A stretch of DNA of 64,000 nucleotides from Paenibacillus alkalitolerans (GCF_016482785.1 NZ_JAEMXM010000008.1:78898-142897), one strand, 5' to 3'. Numbered from the stretch's first letter, positions 8,263 to 17,294 are shown. The notes: a model not told the origin generated them from the sequence alone. Numbers and translations are program-made.

Positions 8263-9009
8263 ATGAAGAGGAAACAAATTTATTTATTGGTTTTAATGAT
8301 TGTGGCAGTAGTTGGAATCGGCGGATATGCGGCTTTTGACCGCTTTGTAGGGAACAATGTGGACATTGAATCGGTAATGGCTCCAATCGAAGAGACGGCA
8401 GGCGGAGGCGAAACAGCCGAAGCGGCCGGAGCAACGGAAGCAGGAGCAGAAGCGACGGACACAGCCGCCGCAACAGTAGCGCCTGAAGACGTAAACGGCC
8501 AATGGAGCATAGCGGACGGCTCGAAAGTATACTGGTCGGTCACAACGTCGAAAGAAACGGTCAACTTCGTGAACGAAGCGGTCACAGGCGCTTGGACCGT
8601 TGATCTGAACGACGCGGCGGCCATGACAGGCGAAGGCGTCCTCGATATGACCGCGCTTCAATCCGGAAACGGCACACGCGACGATCATGTGAAGACGAGA
8701 GAAGATTTATTGGATACCGCGACATACCCGCAGGCGACGTTCAAAGCAGCAACCTTCTCGGCGCTCCCGGCGGAATGGATCGAGGGAACCGCTTTACCGC
8801 TGCAGATTACAGGAATTTTGGTCGTGAAAGGGAAAGAAAAAGAAGTGACGTTCGATTCGGAAGCGATGTACCGGGACGGACAACTCCTTCTGTCCGGCAA
8901 GACAAAGGTGACATTTGCCGACTTCGGCATGACCAGCCCGCATACGGTCGTTCTAGAGACAGAGAACGAACTTACGGTGCAGCTAGAACTGGTATTGAAT
9001 AAAGCATAG
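8263..9009 (+). CDS. YceI-like domain protein with membrane anchor
   Basis: The 248-aa protein has an N-terminal membrane or signal segment (residues 5-24), a low-complexity Ala/Glu/Thr linker (about 43-73) and a YceI-like lipocalin-type barrel (about 80-248; TREDLLDTATYPQATF and VKGKEKEVTF are characteristic). YceI-family proteins bind isoprenoid-type lipids in other bacteria. The ribosome binding site AGGAGGG is actually nearer to ATG 8258, which opens a 2-codon frame whose TGA overlaps the real start, so initiation here may be by re-initiation. It diverges from the two-component genes. Confidence 0.85.
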   Translation: MKRKQIYLLVLMIVAVVGIGGYAAFDRFVGNNVDIESVMAPIEETAGGGETAEAAGATEAGAEATDTAAATVAPEDVNGQWSIADGSKVYWSVTTSKETVNFVNEAVTGAWTVDLNDAAAMTGEGVLDMTALQSGNGTRDDHVKTREDLLDTATYPQATFKAATFSALPAEWIEGTALPLQITGILVVKGKEKEVTFDSEAMYRDGQLLLSGKTKVTFADFGMTSPHTVVLETENELTVQLELVLNKA

Positions 9010-9024
9010 TATGCAAACAACAAT

Positions 9025-9047
9025 GAGGGCCTCTAGACGAGGCCCTT
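9025..9047 (+). terminator. Hairpin after the yceI-like gene
   Basis: GAGGGCCTC (9025-9033) pairs with GAGGCCCTT (9039-9047) around TAGAC. The downstream tract is A/T-rich but lacks a long T run, so termination may be partial. Confidence 0.55.
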
Positions 9048-9160
9048 ATAATATGATAGGCAAAAATGTCCGCTCTCGAAACATGAAAACTTTAAGCGAG
9101 TTTTCAGGAACAATCAACCGCCGGGCGTGTATAATTCCGGATAATGGAGAGGAGAGATGA

Positions 9161-9892
9161 ATGATGAAAAAACACAAACTACTTGTCGTTTCGTTACTGG
9201 CAGCTCTATTAATGATAGGGGGCTGTTCTACGGGCGGTTCCTCCGAGTCGCCAAGCGACAGCGATACGCCGCCAGCCAATAACGAGTCGGCTGGAACCGG
9301 CACCTCAGAGGACGATAACGAGTCCGCAGAGACTGACACTGCAACGGCAACCAACGATACCGGGTTGACCCGGGAAGCCACTCAAGGTCCCTACTACGTA
9401 ACCGGTACCGGTGAGTTGACGGACGGCAATCTGAACTATGACAACTTGCCGGGCGAAAAGATCAAAGTGCAAGGATACGTCTATGCGGGAGCAACGGGCA
9501 CAACGCCGATCGCGGGCGCCAAAGTCGAAATATGGCATGCCGACGACAGCGGCAATTACCATCCGAACAACAACGGCCCGGCCGGCAACTATAGTGAAGA
9601 TGAGATATCGCTGCGCGGCTATGTGCTGACCGACGAAAACGGATATTACGAATACACCACGATTTACCCTGGCGAGTACACGGGGCGTACGCGGCACATT
9701 CATACCAATACTACGGCGGACGGTTATAAGGGCGTGATTACTCAGTTGATCATTCCGAATCTGGATGGCGACCGGATGACCGCCGATCAGGACAATATCG
9801 CCCAAAGCTTGCCGGCATATAACCAAGTCACGTTCACCGATGTAGACGGTGTGCCTATGACTACTTTTAATTACAGACTCGCCGCGAACTAG
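9161..9892 (+). CDS. Lipoprotein intradiol ring-cleavage dioxygenase-like protein
   Basis: The 243-aa protein has a lipobox (MIGGCS, Cys near residue 22), a Ser/Thr/Glu-rich linker (to about 65) and an intradiol dioxygenase fold. All four expected non-haem iron ligands can be placed: Tyr in DDSGNYH, Tyr in TIYPGEY, and the two His of RTRHIH. Cytoplasmic family members open catechol or protocatechuate rings; surface-anchored versions like this have no settled role. The RCC1-repeat gene follows after 3 bases, so they are co-transcribed. Confidence 0.85.
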   Translation: MMKKHKLLVVSLLAALLMIGGCSTGGSSESPSDSDTPPANNESAGTGTSEDDNESAETDTATATNDTGLTREATQGPYYVTGTGELTDGNLNYDNLPGEKIKVQGYVYAGATGTTPIAGAKVEIWHADDSGNYHPNNNGPAGNYSEDEISLRGYVLTDENGYYEYTTIYPGEYTGRTRHIHTNTTADGYKGVITQLIIPNLDGDRMTADQDNIAQSLPAYNQVTFTDVDGVPMTTFNYRLAAN

Positions 9893-9895
9893 CAT

Positions 9896-11161
9896 ATGAG
9901 AAAAAACATAGCTCCGCATACGATTATTTTCGGCGTTATAGCTGTTGCGGTGGTTGCCGGCGTCATTTATGCCCTGTTTCCGAAAACAGCCGCCGGCGAG
10001 ACTGTCATCTCGGCCAGCGGCAGAAATACCCACGGGCAGTTGGGCAATTATTCGACCGGCGGCACGAGCAGCATGATTGATATTTCTGAAAAGGTGTCGC
10101 AGGCGGCGGCCGGATTTGACCATGCGTTAGTGCTGACGGAGAAAGGCACGGTGTACGCTTGGGGCGACAATACGTATGGACAAGTCGGCATAGACAGCGC
10201 AAAGGGAATTGTCAGCGGTCCGCAAAAAATTGAAGGGCTTCCGCTCATTACGGAAATCAGCGCAGGGTTCCGCCATAGCATGGCGCTTGACGCGGACGGG
10301 AATGTTTGGGTTTGGGGCAATAACATCGCAGGACAGCTCGGCACGGGCGACCGGGGCGACCGCCGGAAACCGGTAAAAATCAGCTTGCCGGACACAGCCT
10401 CCGGTATATCCGCCGGGCATCGTTTCTCATTAGTGACGCTTGATAATGAAAAGGTATACGGCTGGGGCGCCAAATGCAAACAAGACACCAAACGGACATT
10501 TGCCGAACTGTTGCAGCTGATCGGCCAGTCTGCCACAGGAATCAGTTACTATGTCGATGCCAATGCGGATCCAAGCAGCAGCGACACGCAAGAGCTTTGC
10601 GAGTTTCAGGGCTTTGTCGCCGTGAGCAGCCTGACGCCGGTAGAAATTCCCGAACTGGCCGGAAGCACTCAAATTGCGGCGGGCTTCGGCCATGTGTTGG
10701 CACTGCAGGCCGACGGCACGGTCAAGTCCAAAGGCTGTAATGCGTACGGACAGTTGGGGTATCCGACGGCTGACATTGTACCGGCCGAGACGATACCGGG
10801 GCTGACGGACATTGTGGAGGTTGCGGCCAGTACACGACACTCCTTGGCGCTTGACGCACAAGGCAAGGTCTGGGCGTGGGGTGCCGATAACTCCGGGCAG
10901 CTGGGAAAAGATCTCGGCAACCTTGAAGGAGTGTTTGAACCCGAAGCTGTCGCGGGACTGCCGGCGATTGCGAGCATTGCCGCCGGACACGACTTCTCCC
11001 TTGCGCTCGACGAAGAGGGACGCGTTTGGGCATGGGGTGTGAACAAAAACAATCAGGCGCCCGGAATTGCTGCGACCGACTACAATTCCACACCGATGCT
11101 CACAAATCTTTCGAATGAAAGCCAAATTATAGCAGGAGGGGCCTTCATTCTGGCCTATTAA
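9896..11161 (+). CDS. Membrane-anchored RCC1-repeat (beta-propeller) protein
   Basis: The 421-aa protein has an N-terminal membrane anchor (residues 9-28) and about seven RCC1-type repeats, recognised by recurring AxGxxHxLAL and VYAWGxNxxGQLG patterns (for example near residues 70-95, 122-150, 265-290, 310-335 and 355-380). RCC1 repeats form seven-bladed propellers; in bacteria they serve as binding scaffolds or, for BLIP-II, as a beta-lactamase inhibitor. Three cysteines, unusual for such a surface protein, lie in the central region. It is tightly packed between the dioxygenase-like and MFS-cupin genes. Confidence 0.85.
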   Translation: MRKNIAPHTIIFGVIAVAVVAGVIYALFPKTAAGETVISASGRNTHGQLGNYSTGGTSSMIDISEKVSQAAAGFDHALVLTEKGTVYAWGDNTYGQVGIDSAKGIVSGPQKIEGLPLITEISAGFRHSMALDADGNVWVWGNNIAGQLGTGDRGDRRKPVKISLPDTASGISAGHRFSLVTLDNEKVYGWGAKCKQDTKRTFAELLQLIGQSATGISYYVDANADPSSSDTQELCEFQGFVAVSSLTPVEIPELAGSTQIAAGFGHVLALQADGTVKSKGCNAYGQLGYPTADIVPAETIPGLTDIVEVAASTRHSLALDAQGKVWAWGADNSGQLGKDLGNLEGVFEPEAVAGLPAIASIAAGHDFSLALDEEGRVWAWGVNKNNQAPGIAATDYNSTPMLTNLSNESQIIAGGAFILAY

Positions 11162-11164
11162 AAA

Positions 11165-12811
11165 ATGAGGATAACCGCAAAACGAAAAACCGCCGCATTT
11201 TTATCCCGTAATGTCATTATTTTATCGATTGTCAGCTTTTTTACGGATATCGCAACCGAGATGCTTTATCCCATAATGCCGCTTTACCTGAGCGATATCG
11301 GTTACGGAATCATTCTAATCGGTTTGATCGAAGGCATTTCGCAGCTTGTCACCGGTGTGATCAAGCTCGCAAGCGGAGTGTACTCCGACCACCTGCAGCG
11401 GCGCAAAGGCCTGGTGAATGCCGGTTATACGATTTCGGCGCTCGCCAAACCGCTGATGGCGCTCTTCCCGACTTATTGGGCGATTTTTGGCTTCAGGCTG
11501 CTGGATCGATTTGGCAAAGGCATACGCAACGCACCGCGTGACGCTTTGCTCGCCGATGCATCCACCCCTGTCAATCGCGGCCGGGTATTCGGCTTTCATC
11601 GCGCCGCCGATACGCTCGGCGCCACGCTCGGTCCGCTTATTACATTGGCGATTATGTATTTTTATAGCGAAAACATTACGCTGATTATCGGTCTGACGGT
11701 TATTCCGGGCGTTGCGGCAATCATTGCCGGTTGGTTTATTAAAGAACCGGGCAATAAGACGGAGCTGCCTGCCGTAGAGAAGGCAGGTATGAGAGGGCTG
11801 TACCGCCGATTGCAGACGCAATACCGGACGGCTTCGCCCAATTATAAACGCGTACTGTATCTTATTACGATCATTACGTTGATTAAGAGCACCGACATTT
11901 ACCTGCTGCTGCGCGCCCGCGAGCTCGGTCTGAGCGATCTTCTGATTATTAGCGCTTACGTAGTTTATAACCTGACAGGCACATTCATTATCTATTACCT
12001 TGGCTCGCTAGGCGATCGGATCGGGTTTGCGAAAACTTTTGCCGTAGGTGCATTGTCGCTCGCCGCGACGTATATGCTGCTAAGCCAAAACGAACTGCCG
12101 CTCTTGCTCGTCTTTGCCGCATTCATCATCTATGCGGTGTTCCAAAGCGTCTACGAAGGATTAACGAGCGCCTGGATTTCGCTGCATATAAAGCAGAAAG
12201 ACCGCGCCTCGGGACTTGGCGTCATGATGGCATTTCAGGCAGCCGCCACACTTATTGGAACGCTTGCGATCGGTTTCGCTTGGACGGGGTTCGGCGCTAA
12301 AATCGTCTTTGCCGTTACAGGATTACTGGCGGTTGCACTCGCGGCTTACCTGTTTCTTACAAATCAACGTGATTATAACAGCATGACGGATTTCGGCCGC
12401 AAACCGTACGTGGAAGATATAAAGAAGTTGACGATTGAAAACGAAAATTTCCGCACCGCGGTTTGGACCGGCCAGCAAATGCAGGTGACGGTCATGTCGA
12501 TTCCCGTAGGCGGAGAAGTGGGCCTGGAAGTGCACCGGAATATCGATCAATTTCTGCGAATTGAGGATGGAGAGGCCATCGTGCGGATGGGACCGCGCGA
12601 AGACGAGCTTTCTTTCGAGCGGCATGCGCAAACTGACAGCGCCATTATGGTTCCCGCCGGGATGTTTCATAACGTCATCAACACCGGCAGTAAACCGCTC
12701 AAAATCTACAGCATTTACGCTCCGGCCGAGCACCCGTACGGAACGATCCATAAGACGGCCGATCAGGCGGATCGCGAGGAACTGGCGGAGCTGCTGGAAG
12801 ACGATGACTGA
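11165..12811 (+). CDS. MFS transporter fused to a C-terminal cupin domain
   Basis: In this 548-aa protein residues 1-400 are a 12-helix major facilitator with motif-A-like sequence (GVYSDHLQRRKG near 74-85). Residues about 415-530 form a complete cupin: GGEVGLEVHRNIDQFLRIEDGEA (written here only to mark the motif around residues 445-467) and VPAGMFHNVINTG. This cupin matches a widespread stand-alone small protein, so the gene is a fusion. It starts 3 bases after the RCC1 gene with no clear ribosome binding site, implying translational coupling. The substrate is unknown. Confidence 0.88.
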   Translation: MRITAKRKTAAFLSRNVIILSIVSFFTDIATEMLYPIMPLYLSDIGYGIILIGLIEGISQLVTGVIKLASGVYSDHLQRRKGLVNAGYTISALAKPLMALFPTYWAIFGFRLLDRFGKGIRNAPRDALLADASTPVNRGRVFGFHRAADTLGATLGPLITLAIMYFYSENITLIIGLTVIPGVAAIIAGWFIKEPGNKTELPAVEKAGMRGLYRRLQTQYRTASPNYKRVLYLITIITLIKSTDIYLLLRARELGLSDLLIISAYVVYNLTGTFIIYYLGSLGDRIGFAKTFAVGALSLAATYMLLSQNELPLLLVFAAFIIYAVFQSVYEGLTSAWISLHIKQKDRASGLGVMMAFQAAATLIGTLAIGFAWTGFGAKIVFAVTGLLAVALAAYLFLTNQRDYNSMTDFGRKPYVEDIKKLTIENENFRTAVWTGQQMQVTVMSIPVGGEVGLEVHRNIDQFLRIEDGEAIVRMGPREDELSFERHAQTDSAIMVPAGMFHNVINTGSKPLKIYSIYAPAEHPYGTIHKTADQADREELAELLEDDD

Positions 12812-12843
12812 AAAATATTATGAAACGTACCGCAGGGCGCCCT

Positions 12844-14709
12844 TTACATGCGGTCAGGCGCCGGGAGTCCGAGCACGTTCAATGCGTCTCCGAGCGTTTC
12901 TTTGAATTTGGAGACGAGCCAAAGCCTTAACTGCTTCTTGTCTCCATCCGCTTTCAGAATCGGGCAAGCCGCGTAGAAGTTGTTAAACAGCGTTGCCAGC
13001 TCATGAGCGTAGTTGCATACAATGTTGGGAGACAGTTCGATGCAGGCCGTATATAAAGTATCCTGCCAAGCAGCCAAATGCCTTAGCAAAGCATACTCTG
13101 ATTTATCCAATTGATTGATCTCATCGGGTATCGCCGGCTTCATATTGTGTTCGGCTGCGGCTTTGCTTACTATATTTGCCGCCCGGGCGTGGGAATACAT
13201 TAAGTAAACGCCCGTGTTGCCGGTTACTTCGGTCGCCTGCTGGATGTCAAACACAACCTCGGTCAATAAGCTGAAGCGAAGAAGATAATAACGGATCGAG
13301 GCGGCGGCAATCGCTCTGCTCGCTAAACCGTCTTTATCCGAACGCTTATTTTCGATGACACCTTCCATAATGTCGAGCAAATCCGATATTTTAATTCCGA
13401 TCCCTTGCCGTCCGGACATGGCGTATGAAGCTTTGCCGTCCGAGGTGTCTATTCCAAGCTCCTTCGCCGCTCCCGGACTTAATGAAACGACGCCGTAGCT
13501 CACATGGCGAAGCTTCTCCGCTTGTTGCGCATAGCCTAAGATTTCAAGCGCCTGTTTGACCATCGCTTGCGGATATTGCTGCCTGTGGTCGATGACATTG
13601 ATCACGATATCCGCTTTCCCGAAGGATGAATCAGTCCCGCTGCTGTGGGTCGTCCATAAACCGTCCGAAAATCGTTTATACAAGAAGTCTTTATCAAGCA
13701 GCCCGAATTTCCATAGATGATAGGCGATATCTTTCGCCGTGTAGGTCAATATGCCGTTGGAGCGAACGAGCACTTTGTCCGTGCTGTGTTCGGAACTATC
13801 GTTCTCTTCCGTTTCGGATGAAGGCTGCTTTAATACCCAACACCCTTCCAGCTTTCCGGAGCTTTCCCGATAAAATTGCGGAGTTTGTTGCAGCAGGCTG
13901 AAAGCAGAAGCCCAGAATCCTTCTCTCACAATATTGCTTTCCCACACCAACAAATCATAGTTGATTCCGAACTCGTTCATCTCTTCGAGATGCTCGCGTA
14001 CAATCTGTTCAGCTGCAATGAACCCGATCCAAGAGAGGTTCTCGTTCCCTTCCTCAAGCGAGTGAAGCACTTTAGTCCTTTGCTCCAGCAGCTCGGGATT
14101 ATTCTCATACTCTTTATTGACTTTAGAGTAAACATCCCAGCAAAAGTCGCCGAAACGCGAATGTTCCTTCTTGTGGGGAATGTTCAATACACCTACAACA
14201 GTGTCAGCCAGCTGATTTCCCAAGTCATCGATGTAATTGTGGACTTCCACGTTGTATCCGGATCTCTTTAACAGCCGCACCACCGTGTCGCCGATACATG
14301 AATTTCTTAGGTGTCCGATGTGAGCCGATTTATTGGGGTTGATGGATGTATGCTCAACGACCGCCTTTTCACCGGTACCTGCAGGCAATGCGAATTCTCG
14401 TTGAGCCCATTGCTTCCAATCGAGATGCATATTGATAAATCCCGGAGGAGCGACTTCGATTTTTGCAATCAAGTTATCAATGCTGCCTTGTTGTTCGAGT
14501 TTGCTCTTCAACGCTTCGGCTATTTGTAGGGGCGCCTTGCGCAACGCTTTGGCAAGTTGCATGGCAACATTCGTCGAATAGTCGCCGTGCTCCAAGTGAG
14601 CGGGTTGTTCCACATTGATTTTTATGTCAGCGGTAAATTTGAGACCCAGTTCGTGAAAAAGACTTTCCACCGCTCTCTCTATTCCGTTGATAATAGCCAG
14701 GCTGATCAT
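12844..14709 (-). CDS. argS: Arginyl-tRNA synthetase
   Basis: This 621-aa class I synthetase charges tRNA-Arg. It has an N-terminal Arg-tRNA additional domain (residues 1-110), HIGH as SAHIGHLRN (130-133), the ArgRS-specific ENSANP-like stretch (EHTSINPNKS) and the C-terminal DALRP anticodon-binding domain ending APDRM. A canonical KMSKS is absent, as in many ArgRS (MSGRQGIGIKISDLLD stands there). ATG 14709 is preceded by GGAGG. A T-box leader upstream (14724-14972) indicates control by uncharged tRNA. It could be the sole or a second argS. Confidence 0.95.
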   Translation of the reverse strand: MISLAIINGIERAVESLFHELGLKFTADIKINVEQPAHLEHGDYSTNVAMQLAKALRKAPLQIAEALKSKLEQQGSIDNLIAKIEVAPPGFINMHLDWKQWAQREFALPAGTGEKAVVEHTSINPNKSAHIGHLRNSCIGDTVVRLLKRSGYNVEVHNYIDDLGNQLADTVVGVLNIPHKKEHSRFGDFCWDVYSKVNKEYENNPELLEQRTKVLHSLEEGNENLSWIGFIAAEQIVREHLEEMNEFGINYDLLVWESNIVREGFWASAFSLLQQTPQFYRESSGKLEGCWVLKQPSSETEENDSSEHSTDKVLVRSNGILTYTAKDIAYHLWKFGLLDKDFLYKRFSDGLWTTHSSGTDSSFGKADIVINVIDHRQQYPQAMVKQALEILGYAQQAEKLRHVSYGVVSLSPGAAKELGIDTSDGKASYAMSGRQGIGIKISDLLDIMEGVIENKRSDKDGLASRAIAAASIRYYLLRFSLLTEVVFDIQQATEVTGNTGVYLMYSHARAANIVSKAAAEHNMKPAIPDEINQLDKSEYALLRHLAAWQDTLYTACIELSPNIVCNYAHELATLFNNFYAACPILKADGDKKQLRLWLVSKFKETLGDALNVLGLPAPDRM

Positions 14710-14723
14710 TAAAAAACCTCCTT

Positions 14724-14972
14724 GAAAAAAATAAAAGCCATCGTCTCCATTAAGAGACGAAGGCTCATCCGTTCCGTTCGCGGTACCACTCTTGTTGTTA
14801 AACTTGCGTTTAACCACTCATTAAGATAACGGTCTTAGCCGTGACTTCCTACTGTGACATTCGGAAGCCATTCTCATGGGCCCGCTTCACTGTTAGCTCC
14901 GTACCGGCTCTCACCATCCCGGCTCGCTTGAACTTATGCCGACAGCTACTCTCCCGGTCATCGAATTTGCGA
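14724..14972 (-). promoter_or_regulatory. T-box riboswitch leader of argS, with terminator
   Basis: On the minus strand the leader shows the Stem I start (AGAGTAGC), the distal Stem I loop region (GAGCCGGGATGGTGAGAGCC, 14906-14925), the T-box sequence AGTGGTACCGCG (14779-14790), and a terminator stem (14736-14747 with 14754-14765) followed by a T run (14724-14735). It is expected to sense uncharged tRNA. A CGG (Arg) triplet in AAGCGGGCC (around 14885) is a plausible specifier, but I could not verify the fold. Confidence 0.85.
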
Positions 14973-15033
14973 TATTTTGTCAATATTATAACCAAATCGA
15001 AAAAAAATCAATTTAAAAAAATGCAGCGAAAAG

Positions 15034-16281
15034 TTATTTCATCCTACCAAATTCGATGGACGATTCCATTTGGCTCATTGCGTCGCTGCCGATCAGCCCG
15101 AGCCGCCATATGGCGATACCTTTCAAGCCGTATCGCTTGGCGAGTCCTGTCTTCACGTGGACCGAATTCACATTTTCGCTTGCCAACGAAATGCCGAGCA
15201 CCAATTTTTCTTTCGCGGTTTCCTTCAACGCCAACCTGATTGCTTCATCTACTTTGTTGTCGGGTTCCGGACTTTTTTCGTCTTCGTAAGCATATGCCAT
15301 TATGATCAATTCGTCGGCGAGGTTCCCCAAAGCGGCATAGTCGTAGCCCTTATATGGTCCGTTCAGAGGATGGACCGCTATCGCAAGTTTAAGTCCAGAT
15401 TGCTTCGCGCGATCCGCTGCATTTTTAACGAAAGCATTGTATTCCGCTCTAACCGTTGTTTTGTCACCGGTGAGTCCGAGTCCCTCAAAGTCGAGCAATA
15501 CGCCTTTGAAGCCGTTGTCGGTCGCGGCTTGTATTACCTGGTTGATCAGGTTTTCCTGCTTTTCCTTGTCGGCCAGCACGCCTGAAAGCTCCAAATTTGC
15601 ATCCCCTGAGAACACCATTAGGTATGGCGTCGAGCCGTTAGCGTACGTATCTTCAACCAACCGCTCCGGCGTGTAGTCGCCGGCCGGTTGAGGCCACTTG
15701 AAGTCGTTGCCTTCCAGCGTAAAACTTCCGCCGGCATCGAGCCTGCTCCATCCGAACGCGACCGAGTCGAATTTCGAAATATAAGAACGTTCCGAAAAGG
15801 AAGAAATCGCGTAGAAACCCAGTGTATACATCGGTTCTTTGGGCGAAACGATCGTCACTGTTTTGGCTGCTCCGTTCCATTCGACTATCGCTCCGAATTG
15901 GCGGCTGAAGAAGCTGATCGGGATCAATGTATGCCCGCCGGCCGAACGCGGAGCGACGGCGAGAAGCTCCTCTTTCCCGTTCACCCATGCTTTCTTGTCG
16001 CCGAGCTTCAACACGATTTGTTTTGTATCTTTAGTTGCGGTAATGCTTTTGTGTTCGGCATCCCAAACGACGTTCACTCCAAGCGCTTCCGATATGGAGC
16101 GGAACGGCACGAGCGTTGTTCCATTCTCCACGACAGGCTCCGCGGCGAAAGGCAGAGGATAGCCGTCAAGCATGATGCCGATCTTCCCCGCTGCTGCCGA
16201 AGCCGCATGCGGCGCCGCTGCAGCATGGACTGCTGCCAGCGCAAGCATCGCGCACGCCAACAATTTTCCCCAACGTTTCAT
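15034..16281 (-). CDS. Secreted protein with copper-amine-oxidase-like N-terminal and GH18-like domains
   Basis: The 415-aa exported protein has a signal peptide (residues 1-30, ending ASAAA), a copper amine oxidase N-terminal-like 'stalk' domain (about 33-145: FRSISEALGVNVVWD, FFSRQFGAIVEW) and a C-terminal GH18 barrel related to spore-peptidoglycan hydrolases of the YaaH/SleL type (GVLLDFEGLGL carries the catalytic-type D-x-E; LGISLAS). It is probably a cell-wall or spore-wall glycosidase. The ATG follows GAGGAGA. Confidence 0.82.
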   Translation of the reverse strand: MKRWGKLLACAMLALAAVHAAAAPHAASAAAGKIGIMLDGYPLPFAAEPVVENGTTLVPFRSISEALGVNVVWDAEHKSITATKDTKQIVLKLGDKKAWVNGKEELLAVAPRSAGGHTLIPISFFSRQFGAIVEWNGAAKTVTIVSPKEPMYTLGFYAISSFSERSYISKFDSVAFGWSRLDAGGSFTLEGNDFKWPQPAGDYTPERLVEDTYANGSTPYLMVFSGDANLELSGVLADKEKQENLINQVIQAATDNGFKGVLLDFEGLGLTGDKTTVRAEYNAFVKNAADRAKQSGLKLAIAVHPLNGPYKGYDYAALGNLADELIIMAYAYEDEKSPEPDNKVDEAIRLALKETAKEKLVLGISLASENVNSVHVKTGLAKRYGLKGIAIWRLGLIGSDAMSQMESSIEFGRMK

Positions 16282-16690
16282 CGTTTCTCTCCTCTATCTG
16301 CTTCTATTAATTACTATATGAATGTAACAGAATCGATAGATTCGGACAACAAATTACTCAAAACATACCGATATTTGTAAAAGCGCACGCCATTTTGCAA
16401 CAAGGTATAGAGGCATGTGGCTTGATTCTACTGAAGTTGACGCCGGCGGAAACCGTCGCCGAAATTATACGCCGATCGCGGGATGAAGTACTCATTCTAT
16501 AATTTGCAGCGTTTTGCCGATGCGTTACTGGAAAAACGAAACTGAGTAGCGTCGTGCAGGCAAAGCTGGGGCGCCCCGGTGCTCTTTTGTCCGGGGCGTC
16601 TTCATTCAACAGCAGGGGACTTAACTGACTGTAATTGTCAGGGAATAATTTGTACAATAAGTGCAACTGCCAAAAAAAAGGATGGTGCAT
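16282..16690. other. Intergenic region, no clear gene
   Basis: About 400 bases without a supportable gene. Short open stretches around 16380-16545 (for example the reading EACGLILLKLTPAETV) look like remnants but have no start or ribosome binding site. A GC-rich hairpin lies at 16571-16599 (GCGCCCCGG with CCGGGGCGT). Confidence 0.5.
16571..16603. terminator. GC-rich hairpin, terminator-like
   Basis: GCGCCCCGG (16571-16579) pairs with CCGGGGCGT (16591-16599) around an 11-base loop, followed by CTTCATT. The T tract is weak. Confidence 0.45.
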
Positions 16691-16993
16691 ATGGCTAATT
16701 TCGGAATGAGCGGTAAAATAACCGCACTCGAAGGGCAACGCGACGCGCTGCTGCAAATTTTATTGGAAGCCGCGGAAGCGATGCATTCGGTTGAAGGCTG
16801 CGAGATGTATGCCGTGAACATTTCAGAGTCGGATCCTGATTCGGTGTATGTGATGGAGTTGTGGCGGGATCAGGCGGATCACGCGGCTTCCCTCGCTCTA
16901 GAGTCGACAAAGGAGCTTATTCAACGGGCCAGACCGATAATTGCCGGCATCGACGGAGTCAAGCTGCAAGTTGTCGGCGGCAAAGGGGTTTGA
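16691..16993 (+). CDS. Antibiotic-biosynthesis-monooxygenase (quinol monooxygenase-like) domain protein
   Basis: This 100-aa protein has the dimeric ferredoxin-like alpha-beta fold of ABM/YgiN proteins: a first strand (GMSGKITALEGQRDALLQIL), then CEMYAVNISESDPDSVYVMELWRDQADHAAS, the most conserved block (residues 41-70). Relatives oxidise quinols or act in haem degradation; residues specific for haem oxygenase are not evident, so a quinol-monooxygenase-like role is more likely. The start at 16691 has AAAGGA about 9 bases upstream; a longer reading from 16661 is possible. Confidence 0.82.
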   Translation: MANFGMSGKITALEGQRDALLQILLEAAEAMHSVEGCEMYAVNISESDPDSVYVMELWRDQADHAASLALESTKELIQRARPIIAGIDGVKLQVVGGKGV

Positions 16994-17017
16994 GTGCGGA
17001 AAGAAAGCTTGCCGTCA

Positions 17018-17185
17018 TTATTGAGAATCGCAGTGCGTCATATTTTGAATTGATGTCGATTTGCCGAATGGCTTATCCGGCATTCCGAGAATCGATTCAT
17101 GGGCATACCGTCCGCCTCCGCAGCCTGATAATAAACCAATCAGCAAAAACAACAAAACGAAAGTCAAACCGATTTTCTTAATCAT
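17018..17185 (-). CDS. Small lipoprotein of unknown function
   Basis: The 55-aa product has a hydrophobic signal segment and lipobox (LLSGC, Cys near 22), then about 30 polar residues. GGAGGG lies 7 bases before ATG 17185, giving good support for translation. It diverges from the LysR-family gene. No family is recognised. Confidence 0.65.
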   Translation of the reverse strand: MIKKIGLTFVLLFLLIGLLSGCGGGRYAHESILGMPDKPFGKSTSIQNMTHCDSQ

Positions 17186-17294
17186 TCGAATCCCTCCAAT
17201 CTCTCTTCTCATAAATTACAACAGAAGGTATAATCGTGTCATACGATAATACCGATTTTATTAATCGGCATTTCCGATCGGAGGGAGTTTCGAG

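Noticed and set aside
16380-16545. Possible short gene before the quinol-monooxygenase-like gene
   Set aside because: Short open stretches in two frames show no start, ribosome binding site or family resemblance; noted only as a possible remnant.
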